Source of the DNA: Novosphingobium sp.
GTDB taxonomy: Bacteria > Pseudomonadota > Alphaproteobacteria > Sphingomonadales > Sphingomonadaceae
NCBI GenBank assembly: GCA_030830245.1
Contig: JAURNJ010000108.1
Location: 1-20,574 of the forward strand
Reading direction: 5' to 3'
DNA length: 20,574 nt
Within the stretch, counting starts at the first letter, position 1. The number at the start of each line of letters is the position of its first letter. This document shows positions 1 through 7,916 of the stretch, in pieces. Under the pieces are notes generated by a model. The model saw only the letters and a list, made by a program, of their open reading frames with translations. It had not been told where the DNA came from and searched no databases. The position numbers and the translations under genes are program-made.

Positions 1-451
1 CGGTGCCGTCCATGTCGATCGCGCCGCCTTCGAGGATCCAGTCCGCCGTTGCGACTGCCAGCCCTGCATCGCGGGCCAGCGCCGCGCCGATCTCCTGATC
101 GCCCTCCATCAGATATTTGCCGCCCCAGCCGTTGAAGCCAAAGCGGCGCGCCTCGCGCGATCTGTCATCGCCGAGCAGAACCAGCGGGCCGGTGTCGCGA
201 AGCCACACATCGCCATAGGCGCGACGTTCGAGCCGTACCCCGGCTGAGACCATCGACCTTGCCCGCGCCTCGTTCGCCTCGTCGCGCACCAGCAGGCGCA
301 CTTCCTGCCCGCTTTCGACAACGGCATTGGCGAAGGCCGCGATCTGTTCCTGCGCTGCTTCGAGAAAGCCGGGCCATTCCTCCGCGTCATGGGGAAAGCC
401 GATCCACAGCCATTCCTGCGGATGCCATTCGGGAGGGAAGCGAAAGGGCAT
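1..451 (-). CDS. aguA: Agmatine deiminase family protein (N-terminal 150 residues; runs off the left edge)
   Basis: Translating the minus strand from the ATG at 451-449 gives 150 open residues up to the window edge. Family landmarks appear in order: an N-terminal PPEWHPQEWLWIGFPH block (6-21), WLRDTGP (83-89, with the conserved active-site-region Asp86), FNGWGGKY (106-113) and LEGGAID (140-146). These are typical of the peptidylarginine-deiminase-fold family whose bacterial members hydrolyse agmatine to N-carbamoylputrescine and ammonia in polyamine synthesis. The catalytic Cys and His lie in the missing C-terminal half and cannot be checked. The start codon overlaps the stop of the upstream M28 peptidase gene (ATGA), so the two are probably co-transcribed and translationally coupled. 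Family membership is clear. The exact substrate, agmatine rather than another guanidino compound or peptidyl-arginine, is inference. A partner aguB amidase would lie outside the window, if present. Confidence 0.9.
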   Translation of the reverse strand, partial: MPFRFPPEWHPQEWLWIGFPHDAEEWPGFLEAAQEQIAAFANAVVESGQEVRLLVRDEANEARARSMVSAGVRLERRAYGDVWLRDTGPLVLLGDDRSREARRFGFNGWGGKYLMEGDQEIGAALARDAGLAVATADWILEGGAIDMDGT

Positions 452-2109
452 CAACAGCCACCCTCTCCCGCACAACTGGCATCGCGCGCGGCGCGAAACT
501 CGTCGCCCTGATACCAGTTGGGCCAGTCCTCGCTGTCGGCCAGCTTGCGCCCCAGCCGGTAATACAGGCGCAGCTCGCGCATGATTCCCGACCAGTCCCA
601 GCTTTCCGAGTATTCGTCGCCCGGAGCGTGATAGCGCTTGGCGATATACTCTTCGGCCCAGGCCTTGCCCGCTGCCTGCCCGCCGGGTTCCAGGTCTTCG
701 CCTGCCTCGACATAGAACATCGGCACGCCCAGCTTGGCGAGGCTGAAATGGTCGGATCGATAGTAAAAGCCCTTTTCCGGAGAGCTGTCGGGAGTCATGT
801 ATCGCCCTTCGGCGGCAACCGCGTCCTGAAGCACCGCGTCGAGTTCCGACTTGCCGCCGCCAATCACCTTAACGTCCTTCGCGGGCGGCTGCGGATAGAG
901 AGCGTCCATGTTCACCCCGCCTACGGTCTGCGACAGTGGATAGACCGGGTTCGCGGCGTAGTATTTCGAGCCCAGCAAGCCCGATTCCTCGGCGCCGAGC
1001 GCGATGAACAGCACAGAGCGTTCGGGCGGTCCCGCTTGCCGGAATGCGTCTGCCAGCGCCACCAGTGCCGCCGTGCCGGTGGCGTTGTCGACTGCGCCGT
1101 TGCAAATGGTGTCCGGTCCGGTCTCCATGCATTTGCCGAGATGATCGTAGTGCGCGGTGTAGAGCACATATTCATCGGGGCGCGTCTTGCCCGGCAGCAG
1201 CCCGATGACATTGCTGGTCGCGGTTTCGCGCAGGTCGTTCTTCAGCGAAAGGCTGGCGGTCATGCCGAGAGGCACTGGCTTGAAGCCTTGCTTTGTCGCC
1301 GCCACCGAAAGCGCGGCGAAATCCTGCCCGGCGGCAGCGAGGACTTTTTCGGCGACCGCCTTCTGTATCCAGCCGTTGAACTTCGTTTCGCCCGCACCGC
1401 CGTCCGCGCTGCGCGCGAAGGATTGCGGCCCGACCTGGCTGTTTTCGACCACGTTCCAGCCATAGGCGGCGGGGAAGGTATCGTGCACGATCAGCGCGGC
1501 TGCCGCGCCTTGCCTTGCCGCCTCCTCGTACTTGTAGGTCCAGCGCCCGTAATAGGTCATGGCCCGGCCGTTGAACGCGCCATCCTGTCCTTCCATGGCA
1601 TAGTCCGGATCATTCACCAGGATCACGGCGGTCTTGCCGCGCATGTCGAGCCCCGCGTAATCGTTCCAGCCCTTTTCCGGCGCGACGATGCCATAGCCGA
1701 CGAAGACCAGCTCGCTGTCTGCGATGTCGATCGAGGGAACCACGCGATAGGTGCCGCCGGTATATTCCGGCCCGAAGGCGAAGGAGAGCGACTGGCTCTT
1801 GCCCTCTATTTTCAGCGGAGAAACGTCCTTCGCGGTGATCTCGACCAGCGGCACGGTCTGCGTCCAGGCTCCCTTGTTGCCCGGTTGCAACCCGGCGCTG
1901 GCGAATTGCTGCTGGATGAAGGCAACGGATTTCGCATCGCCCGTCGCGCCCGGAGCGCGACCTTCATAGGCATCGCTGGCGAGTTCGCGGACAACGTCCT
2001 TCAGGATCGTTGCCGATACGGCTGGCACCTCCGGCGGTGTGGGGGGTGGGGGAACGGTGGCGCAGGCGCACAGGGCGAGCGCGGCGAGAGGCGGGAACAG
2101 GAATTTCAT
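451..2109 (-). CDS. M28-family zinc metallopeptidase, predicted lipoprotein
   Basis: This is a 552-residue exported peptidase. The N-terminus is a lipoprotein signal with Leu13-Cys14-Ala15-Cys16 as the likely lipobox, followed by a Pro-rich linker (19-29). Residues from about 130 to 250 resemble a PA-domain insert. The M28 catalytic core follows with the expected co-catalytic zinc ligands: His320 and Asp322 in AHYDHLG, Asp341 in VDNATG, Glu374/Glu375 in GAEES, Asp402, and His454 in SDHFS. The family comprises aminopeptidases and related exopeptidases; here action in the periplasm or at the outer membrane on peptides is inferred, and the substrate is unknown. The stop overlaps the start of the agmatine deiminase gene, and glnE lies divergently 67 bp upstream. 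The start at 2109 is well supported because the signal peptide begins right after it. A long open frame on the opposite strand is a GC-rich shadow. Confidence 0.93.
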   Translation of the reverse strand: MKFLFPPLAALALCACATVPPPPTPPEVPAVSATILKDVVRELASDAYEGRAPGATGDAKSVAFIQQQFASAGLQPGNKGAWTQTVPLVEITAKDVSPLKIEGKSQSLSFAFGPEYTGGTYRVVPSIDIADSELVFVGYGIVAPEKGWNDYAGLDMRGKTAVILVNDPDYAMEGQDGAFNGRAMTYYGRWTYKYEEAARQGAAAALIVHDTFPAAYGWNVVENSQVGPQSFARSADGGAGETKFNGWIQKAVAEKVLAAAGQDFAALSVAATKQGFKPVPLGMTASLSLKNDLRETATSNVIGLLPGKTRPDEYVLYTAHYDHLGKCMETGPDTICNGAVDNATGTAALVALADAFRQAGPPERSVLFIALGAEESGLLGSKYYAANPVYPLSQTVGGVNMDALYPQPPAKDVKVIGGGKSELDAVLQDAVAAEGRYMTPDSSPEKGFYYRSDHFSLAKLGVPMFYVEAGEDLEPGGQAAGKAWAEEYIAKRYHAPGDEYSESWDWSGIMRELRLYYRLGRKLADSEDWPNWYQGDEFRAARDASCAGEGGC

Positions 2110-2176
2110 GGGTGCGACCTTCGTGATTTGTCCCTGCTGGTTGCCAGAGCGCGCTTAAGGCAGCAAGCTGGCGCGC
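2110..2176. promoter_or_regulatory. Divergent promoter region between the M28 peptidase and glnE
   Basis: This 67-bp gap must hold the start signals of both divergent units. I see no convincing -35/-10 pair on either strand. A TTGCCA hexamer near 2140 has no good -10 at normal spacing. No strong Shine-Dalgarno precedes glnE. Confidence 0.35.
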
Positions 2177-4885
2177 ATGGAAAATGACTGGCAATCGGCA
2201 ATCGAACGGGCACATGCGCATTCGCCCTTCCTGTCGCGGGCGATGGATCGCCTGCCGGAACTGGTGGACCTGGCGCAGTCCGGCGACGGCGAGGCAATGC
2301 TGGCGCTTGCCCGACAACAGGGAGAGGGCATCGAGGATCTGCGCGTTGCCCTGCGGCGAGAGCGGATGGCGCTGGCCCTGGCGCTGGGTCTCGGCGATCT
2401 CGCGGGAGCCTTCCCGGTCGCGCGGGTGTGCCGCGAACTGTCCGAATTTGCCGATCGTGCACTCGACGCCGCGATTGCCGAGGCGATCCTGAACCGTGTG
2501 CCAGATGCCGATCCCGCCGGCTTCTTCGCCCTTGCGCTTGGCAAGCATGGTGCCTGCGAGCTGAACTACAGCTCCGACATCGACCCCATCCTGCTGTACG
2601 ATCCGGCGATTCTCCCGCGCCGCGAACGCGACGAGCCGGGCGAGGCAGCGCAACGGGTCGCGCGCCGCGTGGTCGAGACGCTCTCGGCCGTGACCGACGA
2701 AGGTTATGTTTTCCGGGTCGACCTCCGGCTGCGTCCCGCTTCCGAAGTCAGCCCGCTTGCGATCTCGATCGATGCAGCGCTCAGCCATTACGAAAGTTCC
2801 GCGCTCGCCTGGGAACGTGCTGCCTTCATCCGTGCCCGCGCGGTTGCGGGCGATGTGGCGGCAGGCGAAGCGTTCCTTGCCGCGATCCGGCCCTTCGTAT
2901 GGCGAAAGGGGCTCGATTTCGGGGCCATCTCGGAGATTTCGCGGCTCACTGCGCGCATTCGCGACGCCAACCCCTCCTCGCAGGTGCCGGGGCCGGGCTT
3001 CGACCTCAAGAAGGGGCGCGGCGGCATCCGCGAGATCGAGTTCTACGCGCAGACCCACCAGATGATCCATGGCGGGAGGAACCCAGCGCTGCGCCTGCGC
3101 GGCACCCGCGCCAGCCTCGACGCGCTTGCCGAGGCCGGGCTGATCCCGCCCGAGGACGCGATCCTGCTCGGCGAGAATTATGACAGGCTGCGCTGCATCG
3201 AGCACCGCTTGCAGATGGTGCAGGACCGGCAGACGCACAGCCTGCCCTCGCGCGCCGACGCGCTCGACGGCGTGGCGCAGCTGCATGGCCTGCCCGACGG
3301 CGCTGCGCTCGTTGCCGAAGTCCAGGCTATCAGCGAGGAAGTTGGCGCGCGTTACGACGACCTTCTGCGCGCCAATGCGGCAGCGCAGAGCGCCTTCCCG
3401 CTCCCGTCCACCGGGCCCGAACTGGAAGTCGCGCTCGATCAGATGGGATTTGCCGATCCGCACGGTATCGCCGAGCGAGTCGGCGGGTGGCAATCGGGCA
3501 AGTTCAAGGCGCTGAAGAGCGACGCCGCTATCGCCGCCTTCGAGGCAATCAAGCCCGCCGTGCTCGACGCTCTTGCCCGCGCGCCCGAACCGGAACCGGC
3601 CATGCTGCGCTGGGAACGGCTGCTCGCCCAGTTGCCGAGTGCGCTCAACCTGTTCCACCTGCTCGAGGCTCGGCCAGGATTGCTTGAACTGCTGGCGCGC
3701 ATTATGGCGCTCGCCGACCCGTTGGCCGAAGCGCTGGCGCGACGGGCTGACCTGCTCGATCCGCTGATCGATGCCCGGGCGTTCGACCTGCCGGGCAGTG
3801 TGGACGAACTGGCGATCCGGTTTTCCCGGCGCGAGGCCGATGACGGCTACGAACAGGTGCTCGATACGGTGCGCCGCGAAGTCGGCGAACTGCGCTTTGC
3901 GCTTGGCGTGCAGCTGGTCGAAGGAACGAGCGATCCGCTGGAGATCGGCGCGGCGCTGTCGCGGATAGCCGAAGCAGCCCTGCGCGTGCTGGTCGAGGCC
4001 GCCATGACGGAATTCCGCAAGGCATACGGCACGATTGCCGAAAGCGAACTGGTCATATTGGGGCTTGGACGGCTGGGCGGCGGCATGCTGACCCATGCGT
4101 CCGACCTTGACGTGGTATTCCTGTTCACCGGCGAGCCGTCTGCGCAGTCCGACGGGCCGCGCCCGCAAGGGGCGACCCAATATTACAACCGGCTTACCCA
4201 GCGTGCGATCGCGGCATTGAGCGTGCCGACAGCTGAGGGTGCGCTCTACGAGATCGACACGCGCCTGCGGCCTTCGGGCGCGCAGGGTCCGCCGGCGGCG
4301 AGTTTCGAGAGTTTCGAACGCTACCAGCGCGAGCAGGCGTGGACCTGGGAGCACATGGCATTGACTCGCGCGCGGCCGGTGTTCGGCTCGCTGCAAGCGA
4401 GCGCCGAGGTTTGGGGCATCGTGCGCGAGATACTGGTTGCTCCGCGCGATCCCGAAAAATTGCGCGGCGACGTGCTGGAAATGCGCGCGCGCATGGCCGA
4501 ACACAAATCGCCAGCGGGTCCGCTCGATGTCAAACTGCTGCGCGGCGGGTTGGTCGATCTCGAATTTCTCGTCCACTTCCTGCAATTGCGCGAGGGCACG
4601 GCGCTGCATCCCGACCTGGGCGCGGCACTAGCCGAACTGGTCGAGCAGGACCTGATGCCGGCCCAGGCGTGCGAAGCCTATGAGACGATGAGCCGCCTGA
4701 TCATCGCCGCGCGCCTGATCTCGCCGGACGGGCAGGTGCCCCATGAGACAGGCTGCGCAGTGCTTGCCAAGGCATGCCAATTTGACGATTGGGAGGCATT
4801 GATGGCTGCTCTGGACGATGCACGCCGACTGGTTGCCCGGCTGTGGGTCGAGCTGCTCGGCGAGAGAATGGAGATCGAAGGATGA
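2177..4885 (+). CDS. glnE: Bifunctional glutamine synthetase adenylyltransferase / adenylyl-removing enzyme
   Basis: GlnE attaches AMP to glutamine synthetase and removes it again, switching its activity with nitrogen status under PII control. The 902-residue protein has the duplicated architecture of the family. The N-terminal adenylyl-removase nucleotidyltransferase domain carries NYSSDID (130-136) and VDLRLRP (181-187), followed by the KKGRGGIREIEFYAQ block near 280-292. The second, adenylyltransferase, half carries GLGRLGGGMLTHASDLD (about 629-645), DTRLRPSGAQG, and a second RGGLVDLEF block near 790. Both Asp-x-Asp catalytic pairs are intact, so both activities are predicted. Length is slightly below E. 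coli GlnE, as is usual in alphaproteobacteria. The ATG at 2177 gives the characteristic N-terminus (AHSPFLSRAMDRLPELV). It is the first gene of a run in which bcp and the DUF455 gene follow by 4-nt overlaps. The 881-residue antisense frame is a shadow. Confidence 0.97.
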   Translation: MENDWQSAIERAHAHSPFLSRAMDRLPELVDLAQSGDGEAMLALARQQGEGIEDLRVALRRERMALALALGLGDLAGAFPVARVCRELSEFADRALDAAIAEAILNRVPDADPAGFFALALGKHGACELNYSSDIDPILLYDPAILPRRERDEPGEAAQRVARRVVETLSAVTDEGYVFRVDLRLRPASEVSPLAISIDAALSHYESSALAWERAAFIRARAVAGDVAAGEAFLAAIRPFVWRKGLDFGAISEISRLTARIRDANPSSQVPGPGFDLKKGRGGIREIEFYAQTHQMIHGGRNPALRLRGTRASLDALAEAGLIPPEDAILLGENYDRLRCIEHRLQMVQDRQTHSLPSRADALDGVAQLHGLPDGAALVAEVQAISEEVGARYDDLLRANAAAQSAFPLPSTGPELEVALDQMGFADPHGIAERVGGWQSGKFKALKSDAAIAAFEAIKPAVLDALARAPEPEPAMLRWERLLAQLPSALNLFHLLEARPGLLELLARIMALADPLAEALARRADLLDPLIDARAFDLPGSVDELAIRFSRREADDGYEQVLDTVRREVGELRFALGVQLVEGTSDPLEIGAALSRIAEAALRVLVEAAMTEFRKAYGTIAESELVILGLGRLGGGMLTHASDLDVVFLFTGEPSAQSDGPRPQGATQYYNRLTQRAIAALSVPTAEGALYEIDTRLRPSGAQGPPAASFESFERYQREQAWTWEHMALTRARPVFGSLQASAEVWGIVREILVAPRDPEKLRGDVLEMRARMAEHKSPAGPLDVKLLRGGLVDLEFLVHFLQLREGTALHPDLGAALAELVEQDLMPAQACEAYETMSRLIIAARLISPDGQVPHETGCAVLAKACQFDDWEALMAALDDARRLVARLWVELLGERMEIEG

Positions 4886-5355
4886 GCGAGAATCCCGGCC
4901 CCGGCGATGCGATGCCCGATGTCGCCATGGAACTTCCCGATGGCGGCAGCGTCAAGCCTTCCGACTTCAGGGGCAGGAAGCTGGTCATGTTCTTTTACCC
5001 CAAGGACAATACGCCGGGCTGCACCACGGAGAACCAGGATTTCACTGCGCTCAAGCCGCAATTCGACGAGGCCGGCGTGGCCCTGCTGGGGGTCAGCAAG
5101 GACGGGCCAAAGCAGCACAGGAACTTCATCGCCAAGTACGATCTTGCCGCCCCGCTCGCTAGCGATGCGGCCGAGGGTGGGCTTTCCGATGCGCTCGGCA
5201 TCTGGACCGAAAAGCAGAACTATGGTCGCACCTACATGGGCATGGTGCGCACCACCTATCTCGTCGATGCGGAAGGCAGGATTACGCGGGTCTGGAACAA
5301 GGTGAAGGTCAAGGGCCATGCCGCCGAAGTGCTGGAGGCGGCAAAGACGCTTTGA
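4882..5355 (+). CDS. bcp: Peroxiredoxin, Bcp/PrxQ subfamily (1-Cys type)
   Basis: This 157-residue thioredoxin-fold peroxidase would reduce hydrogen peroxide and organic hydroperoxides in the cytoplasm. The peroxidatic Cys47 sits in FFYPKDNTPGCTTE (37-50), the Bcp signature, and later landmarks are GVSKD and TTYLVD. Cys47 is the only cysteine: the resolving Cys found five residues later in E. coli Bcp is Gln here. The enzyme is therefore predicted to be 1-Cys and to need an external thiol partner. The ATG at 4882 overlaps the glnE stop (ATGA) and begins exactly at the family N-terminus. An upstream extension to 4789 is open but lies inside glnE and is not credible. Its own stop overlaps the TTG start of the DUF455 gene. 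Confidence 0.94.
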   Translation: MSENPGPGDAMPDVAMELPDGGSVKPSDFRGRKLVMFFYPKDNTPGCTTENQDFTALKPQFDEAGVALLGVSKDGPKQHRNFIAKYDLAAPLASDAAEGGLSDALGIWTEKQNYGRTYMGMVRTTYLVDAEGRITRVWNKVKVKGHAAEVLEAAKTL

Positions 5356-6152
5356 CGCGCGAGAATGACACTGTCGGTGGTGCGATAGCTGCCGCGCTGC
5401 GCACCTGCGAGCCTCGCGACAAGGTGCTTGCCGCGCGTTCGGTGGCGCGGGACTGGCATCTGGGAAGGCTGGAGTTGGCCTTTCCAGAGGCGATGCCGGA
5501 GCGTCCCGGCAGGCCCGAGCAGCCCGAGCTGCTGGCGCCGCGCCACATGCCCCGGCGCGGGCGCGGGCAGTCGCTGCGCGGACGGCTCGCGCTGTTCCAT
5601 GCCCTGGCGCATATCGAATTCGTCGCCATCGACCTGGCGCTCGACATGGCCGGTCGCTTCGGATCGGAGATGAGCAAGGAGTTCATCGGCGAATTCCTCG
5701 CGGTGGCGGCGGAAGAGGCGATGCATTTCGCGCTGCTCGACCGGCACCTGCGTTCCTTGGGTAGCCATTATGGTTCCTTGCCCGCGCACGACGGCTTGTG
5801 GAGTTCCGCCCACGCGACACGGCACGATGTCGCCGCGCGGCTCGCCGTGGTGCCCATGGCGCTCGAAGCGCGCGGTCTCGATGTCACTCCGCAGACCATT
5901 GCACGGCTTCTGGAGGCGGGAGACGCGCGTGGCGCGCGGGTGCTGAGTCGCATCCTTGACGACGAAATCCGCCATGTCGCGATCGGTACAAAGCACTTTA
6001 TTGCCTTGGCCGAACGACGCGGCGAGGCGGCCAATACGCTGTGGAAATCCCTAATAAAGGTGCACTTTGCCGGCTCCGTTCATCCACCGTTCAACGACTC
6101 AGCGCGCCGTGCAGCCGGTTTGTCGCGGGAATTCTATGCAGAGGTTGATTAG
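5352..6152 (+). CDS. DUF455 family ferritin-like protein
   Basis: This 266-residue, mostly helical protein belongs to the DUF455 (COG2833) group, which has a ferritin-like di-metal four-helix fold and no established enzymatic role. Candidate metal ligands appear in order: His83/His87/Glu89 in HALAHIEF, Glu121/Glu122/His125 in AEEAMHF, and Glu205/His208 in DDEIRHVAIG. Other family blocks are RPGRPEQPELLAPR (51-64), PAHDGLW (144-150) and LEARGLDVTP (171-180). TTG at 5352 is chosen as start because it overlaps the bcp stop (TTGA) and keeps the N-terminal helix that homologues have; the first in-frame ATG comes only after about 47 residues. Coupling to a peroxiredoxin suggests a role in metal or oxidative stress handling, but that is inference. 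Confidence 0.88.
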   Translation: MTRENDTVGGAIAAALRTCEPRDKVLAARSVARDWHLGRLELAFPEAMPERPGRPEQPELLAPRHMPRRGRGQSLRGRLALFHALAHIEFVAIDLALDMAGRFGSEMSKEFIGEFLAVAAEEAMHFALLDRHLRSLGSHYGSLPAHDGLWSSAHATRHDVAARLAVVPMALEARGLDVTPQTIARLLEAGDARGARVLSRILDDEIRHVAIGTKHFIALAERRGEAANTLWKSLIKVHFAGSVHPPFNDSARRAAGLSREFYAEVD

Positions 6153-6319
6153 GCAAGGCGTGCCTGTCTAGTTGGCGACAAGAGAAGGCGGGGGGGCCGG
6201 CTTACTCGAAAATACGGTTTCAAGCTGCCTCGTGGCCACATGCATTTAGCTAGGGCGCGAAGCGGCAAAACCGGTCTGGAGCGCATGTCGCCCGCCGGTA
6301 ACGAAGAGAGTACGAGACT
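6153..6319 (+). promoter_or_regulatory. Upstream region of the M23 peptidase gene
   Basis: This 167-bp gap contains a GAAGAGAG Shine-Dalgarno-like tract at 6302-6309, ten bases before the TTG at 6320, which supports that start. A G7 run lies near 6190, and a weak 5-bp stem (6151-6165) follows the DUF455 stop without a T-tract. A promoter is expected, but I could not pick out a convincing hexamer pair. Confidence 0.4.
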
Positions 6320-7096
6320 TTGCGATTCAACCGCGTAAGCCTGGCAGTTACCTTCCGAGCATTTGCCAAAAGTTTTGCCGCGCTGGCCTGCCTTGCGCTG
6401 ACCCCTGCGGCCTATGCGAACAGCAGTTCGAACGCCGACATCGCAGCGCCGCTTCGCGCCGCGAACGAAGCCAATCAATCGGTTTCGGGTGGGCAGGACG
6501 AGCGGTTCAGCGCGCTGTTCAGCAATTGGCGCTCGCTGGAAGCCAGCCAGGTCCCCGCGTTGGCCGCCGTTGCCGAGGCGCAAAACCAGGCAGGCATGGG
6601 CGGTGTGACTTCGGGTACGATCGCCGGTTTCCGCGCTGGCGGACCGCAGGTTTCGATCCCCTCGCGGATGCCTCTCGCCGGTCTCACGATGACCAGCGAT
6701 TACGGCATGCGCTTCCATCCGGTGACGGGACGCCGCGCAGCCCACAAGGGTGTCGATCTGGCTGCGCCGACCGGAACCCCGATTTTCGCAACCGGCGATG
6801 GCATGATCAGCCGTGCGTCGTGGTACAGCACTTACGGCCTTTATGTCTCGATCGAGCATGGCGGCCAGATCCAGACGCGCTATGCGCACATGTCCCGCCT
6901 GAACGTGGCTGAAGGCCAGCGGGTTCGCAAGGGTGATATCATCGGTTTCGTCGGTTCGACCGGCCGCTCGACTGGCCCGCACCTGCATTACGAAGTGCGT
7001 GTCGACGGCGCTGCCGTTAATCCCGTGCCCTACATGAACAGCTATCAGTTCGTGCGTGAAAGCAGCGATCCGGCTCTTGGGCGCGGCGGCGAGTAA
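6320..7096 (+). CDS. Secreted M23-family peptidoglycan endopeptidase (LytM-like)
   Basis: This 258-residue protein has a signal peptide (hydrophobic core about 18-31, likely cleavage after AYA at 31-33). A roughly 85-residue linker follows, then a C-terminal M23 domain. The active-site set is complete: His142 and Asp146 in HKGVD, His190 in YAHMS, and His221/His223 in GPHLHYEV. It should therefore bind zinc and cut peptide cross-links in peptidoglycan, unlike the degenerate LytM activators. GMRFHPVTGR before the zinc site is typical of the family. TTG at 6320 is used because a good Shine-Dalgarno lies ten bases upstream and the signal peptide starts there. The gene stands alone, converging on the Crp/Fnr regulator gene. 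Its precise role (wall growth, division or separation) is not shown by the sequence. Confidence 0.93.
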   Translation: MRFNRVSLAVTFRAFAKSFAALACLALTPAAYANSSSNADIAAPLRAANEANQSVSGGQDERFSALFSNWRSLEASQVPALAAVAEAQNQAGMGGVTSGTIAGFRAGGPQVSIPSRMPLAGLTMTSDYGMRFHPVTGRRAAHKGVDLAAPTGTPIFATGDGMISRASWYSTYGLYVSIEHGGQIQTRYAHMSRLNVAEGQRVRKGDIIGFVGSTGRSTGPHLHYEVRVDGAAVNPVPYMNSYQFVRESSDPALGRGGE

Positions 7097-7104
7097 TACT
7101 TCGC

Positions 7105-7125
7105 GCAAGCGCCGCTGGCGCTTGC
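7105..7125. terminator. Hairpin between the convergent M23 and Crp/Fnr genes
   Basis: There is a perfect 9-bp stem (GCAAGCGCC / GGCGCTTGC) with a 3-nt loop, placed 8 bases after the M23 stop and inside the 57-bp convergent gap. A T5 run at 7142-7146 lies about 16 bases beyond it on the plus strand rather than directly adjacent. It is a plausible but not canonical intrinsic terminator serving one or both genes. Confidence 0.55.
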
Positions 7126-7153
7126 TGCACACTTCCTGAAATTTTTGGCTTGA

Positions 7154-7846
7154 TCAGCCCGCTTCGGCTTCGAGCGCAGCGCTATCGAGGATACGCACCT
7201 CGCGGCGCGACGGCAGATCGACGATTCCTGCGTCCTTCAAACGGGTAAACTGGCGGCTGACGGTTTCGATCGTCAGGCCAAGAATATCCGCGATCTGTTG
7301 ACGCGAAAACGGCAACTCGATTGTTTCCGGTCCATCTTCGAAGCGGAATTCGCAGCCCTTGGGCGCGTTCAGCCTATCCCGCGTTTCAAGCAGGAAGGAC
7401 GCGATCTTTTCTGACGCCGACTTGCGCCCGAGGAGCAGCATCCAACGTCGCGTGCAGTCAAGCTCGCCAAGCGTGCGTTCGAGCAGCTTGTGTTCAAGCT
7501 GCGGGTGCGCGGCGGCAAAAGCAGTGAAGTCTCGCCGATTGAACAGGCAAACACGCGCATCGGTGAGCGCCGTGACCCCGTGACTGTTCGCGCCTCCGAA
7601 GGGTCGCCCGATGAAATCGGCCGGGTAGACCACGCCGACGATCTGCTCGCGGCCGTCTTCGGTATTGGATGACAGCTTCAGCACGCCGTCGATCACATTG
7701 GCGACAAGGACCGAATCCTCGGCCTCCCAGATCAGCGATTCGCCAGGGGCAAGGGCTCGCTGCCGCCCGATCGCATTCAGCGCCGCGAGTTCGTCAACGT
7801 CCAGACCGGACAGATCGCCCGGTTGCGGACCACACAGGTATCGCAA
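7154..7846 (-). CDS. Crp/Fnr-family transcriptional regulator without iron-sulfur cysteines
   Basis: This 230-residue regulator has an N-terminal cyclic-nucleotide-binding-like beta-barrel (about 15-110), a dimerisation helix (about 115-155) and a C-terminal winged helix. The helix-turn-helix is at 179-206 (PFSRQQIADILGLTIETVSRQF). Recognition-helix Glu194, Ser197 and Arg198 match the spacing of E. coli FNR Glu209, Ser212 and Arg213, so an FNR/FixK-like target half-site (TTGA-type) is expected. The N-terminal cysteine cluster of oxygen-sensing FNR is absent; only Cys5 lies near the start. It is thus more like FixK/Dnr-type members, and its signal is unknown. No ATG exists in frame upstream of the domain. 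TTG at 7846 is the best start after an in-frame stop, with only weak Shine-Dalgarno support. Confidence 0.88.
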   Translation of the reverse strand: MRYLCGPQPGDLSGLDVDELAALNAIGRQRALAPGESLIWEAEDSVLVANVIDGVLKLSSNTEDGREQIVGVVYPADFIGRPFGGANSHGVTALTDARVCLFNRRDFTAFAAAHPQLEHKLLERTLGELDCTRRWMLLLGRKSASEKIASFLLETRDRLNAPKGCEFRFEDGPETIELPFSRQQIADILGLTIETVSRQFTRLKDAGIVDLPSRREVRILDSAALEAEAG

Positions 7847-7916
7847 TTGCTCACGCAGCGGCGTTACCAGTACAGAGGCTCTGCCTCAACCCACGATAAG
7901 ACCGAACAGGCTCGTT

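Noticed and set aside
259..2187. 642-residue plus-strand open frame opposite the M28 peptidase and deiminase genes
   Set aside because: It is antisense to two recognised genes and crosses their junction without any motif; a typical GC-rich shadow.
1964..4609. 881-residue open frame on the minus strand antisense to glnE
   Set aside because: It is read in a shadow frame of a clearly recognised gene, has low-complexity Arg/Gln/Ala composition, and contains no domain. High GC at third codon positions removes stops from the opposite strand.
6149..7132. 327-residue minus-strand frame opposite the M23 peptidase
   Set aside because: It covers a complete M23 gene with intact catalytic residues and has no features of its own.
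7875..7887. GAGGC-AGA-GCCTC hairpin between the CsgG-like gene and the Crp/Fnr gene
   Set aside because: The stem is only 5 bp with a 3-nt loop and no T-tract follows; at this GC content it is expected by chance. It might still lie in a weak promoter (TTGAGG with a poor -10), but the evidence is too thin.
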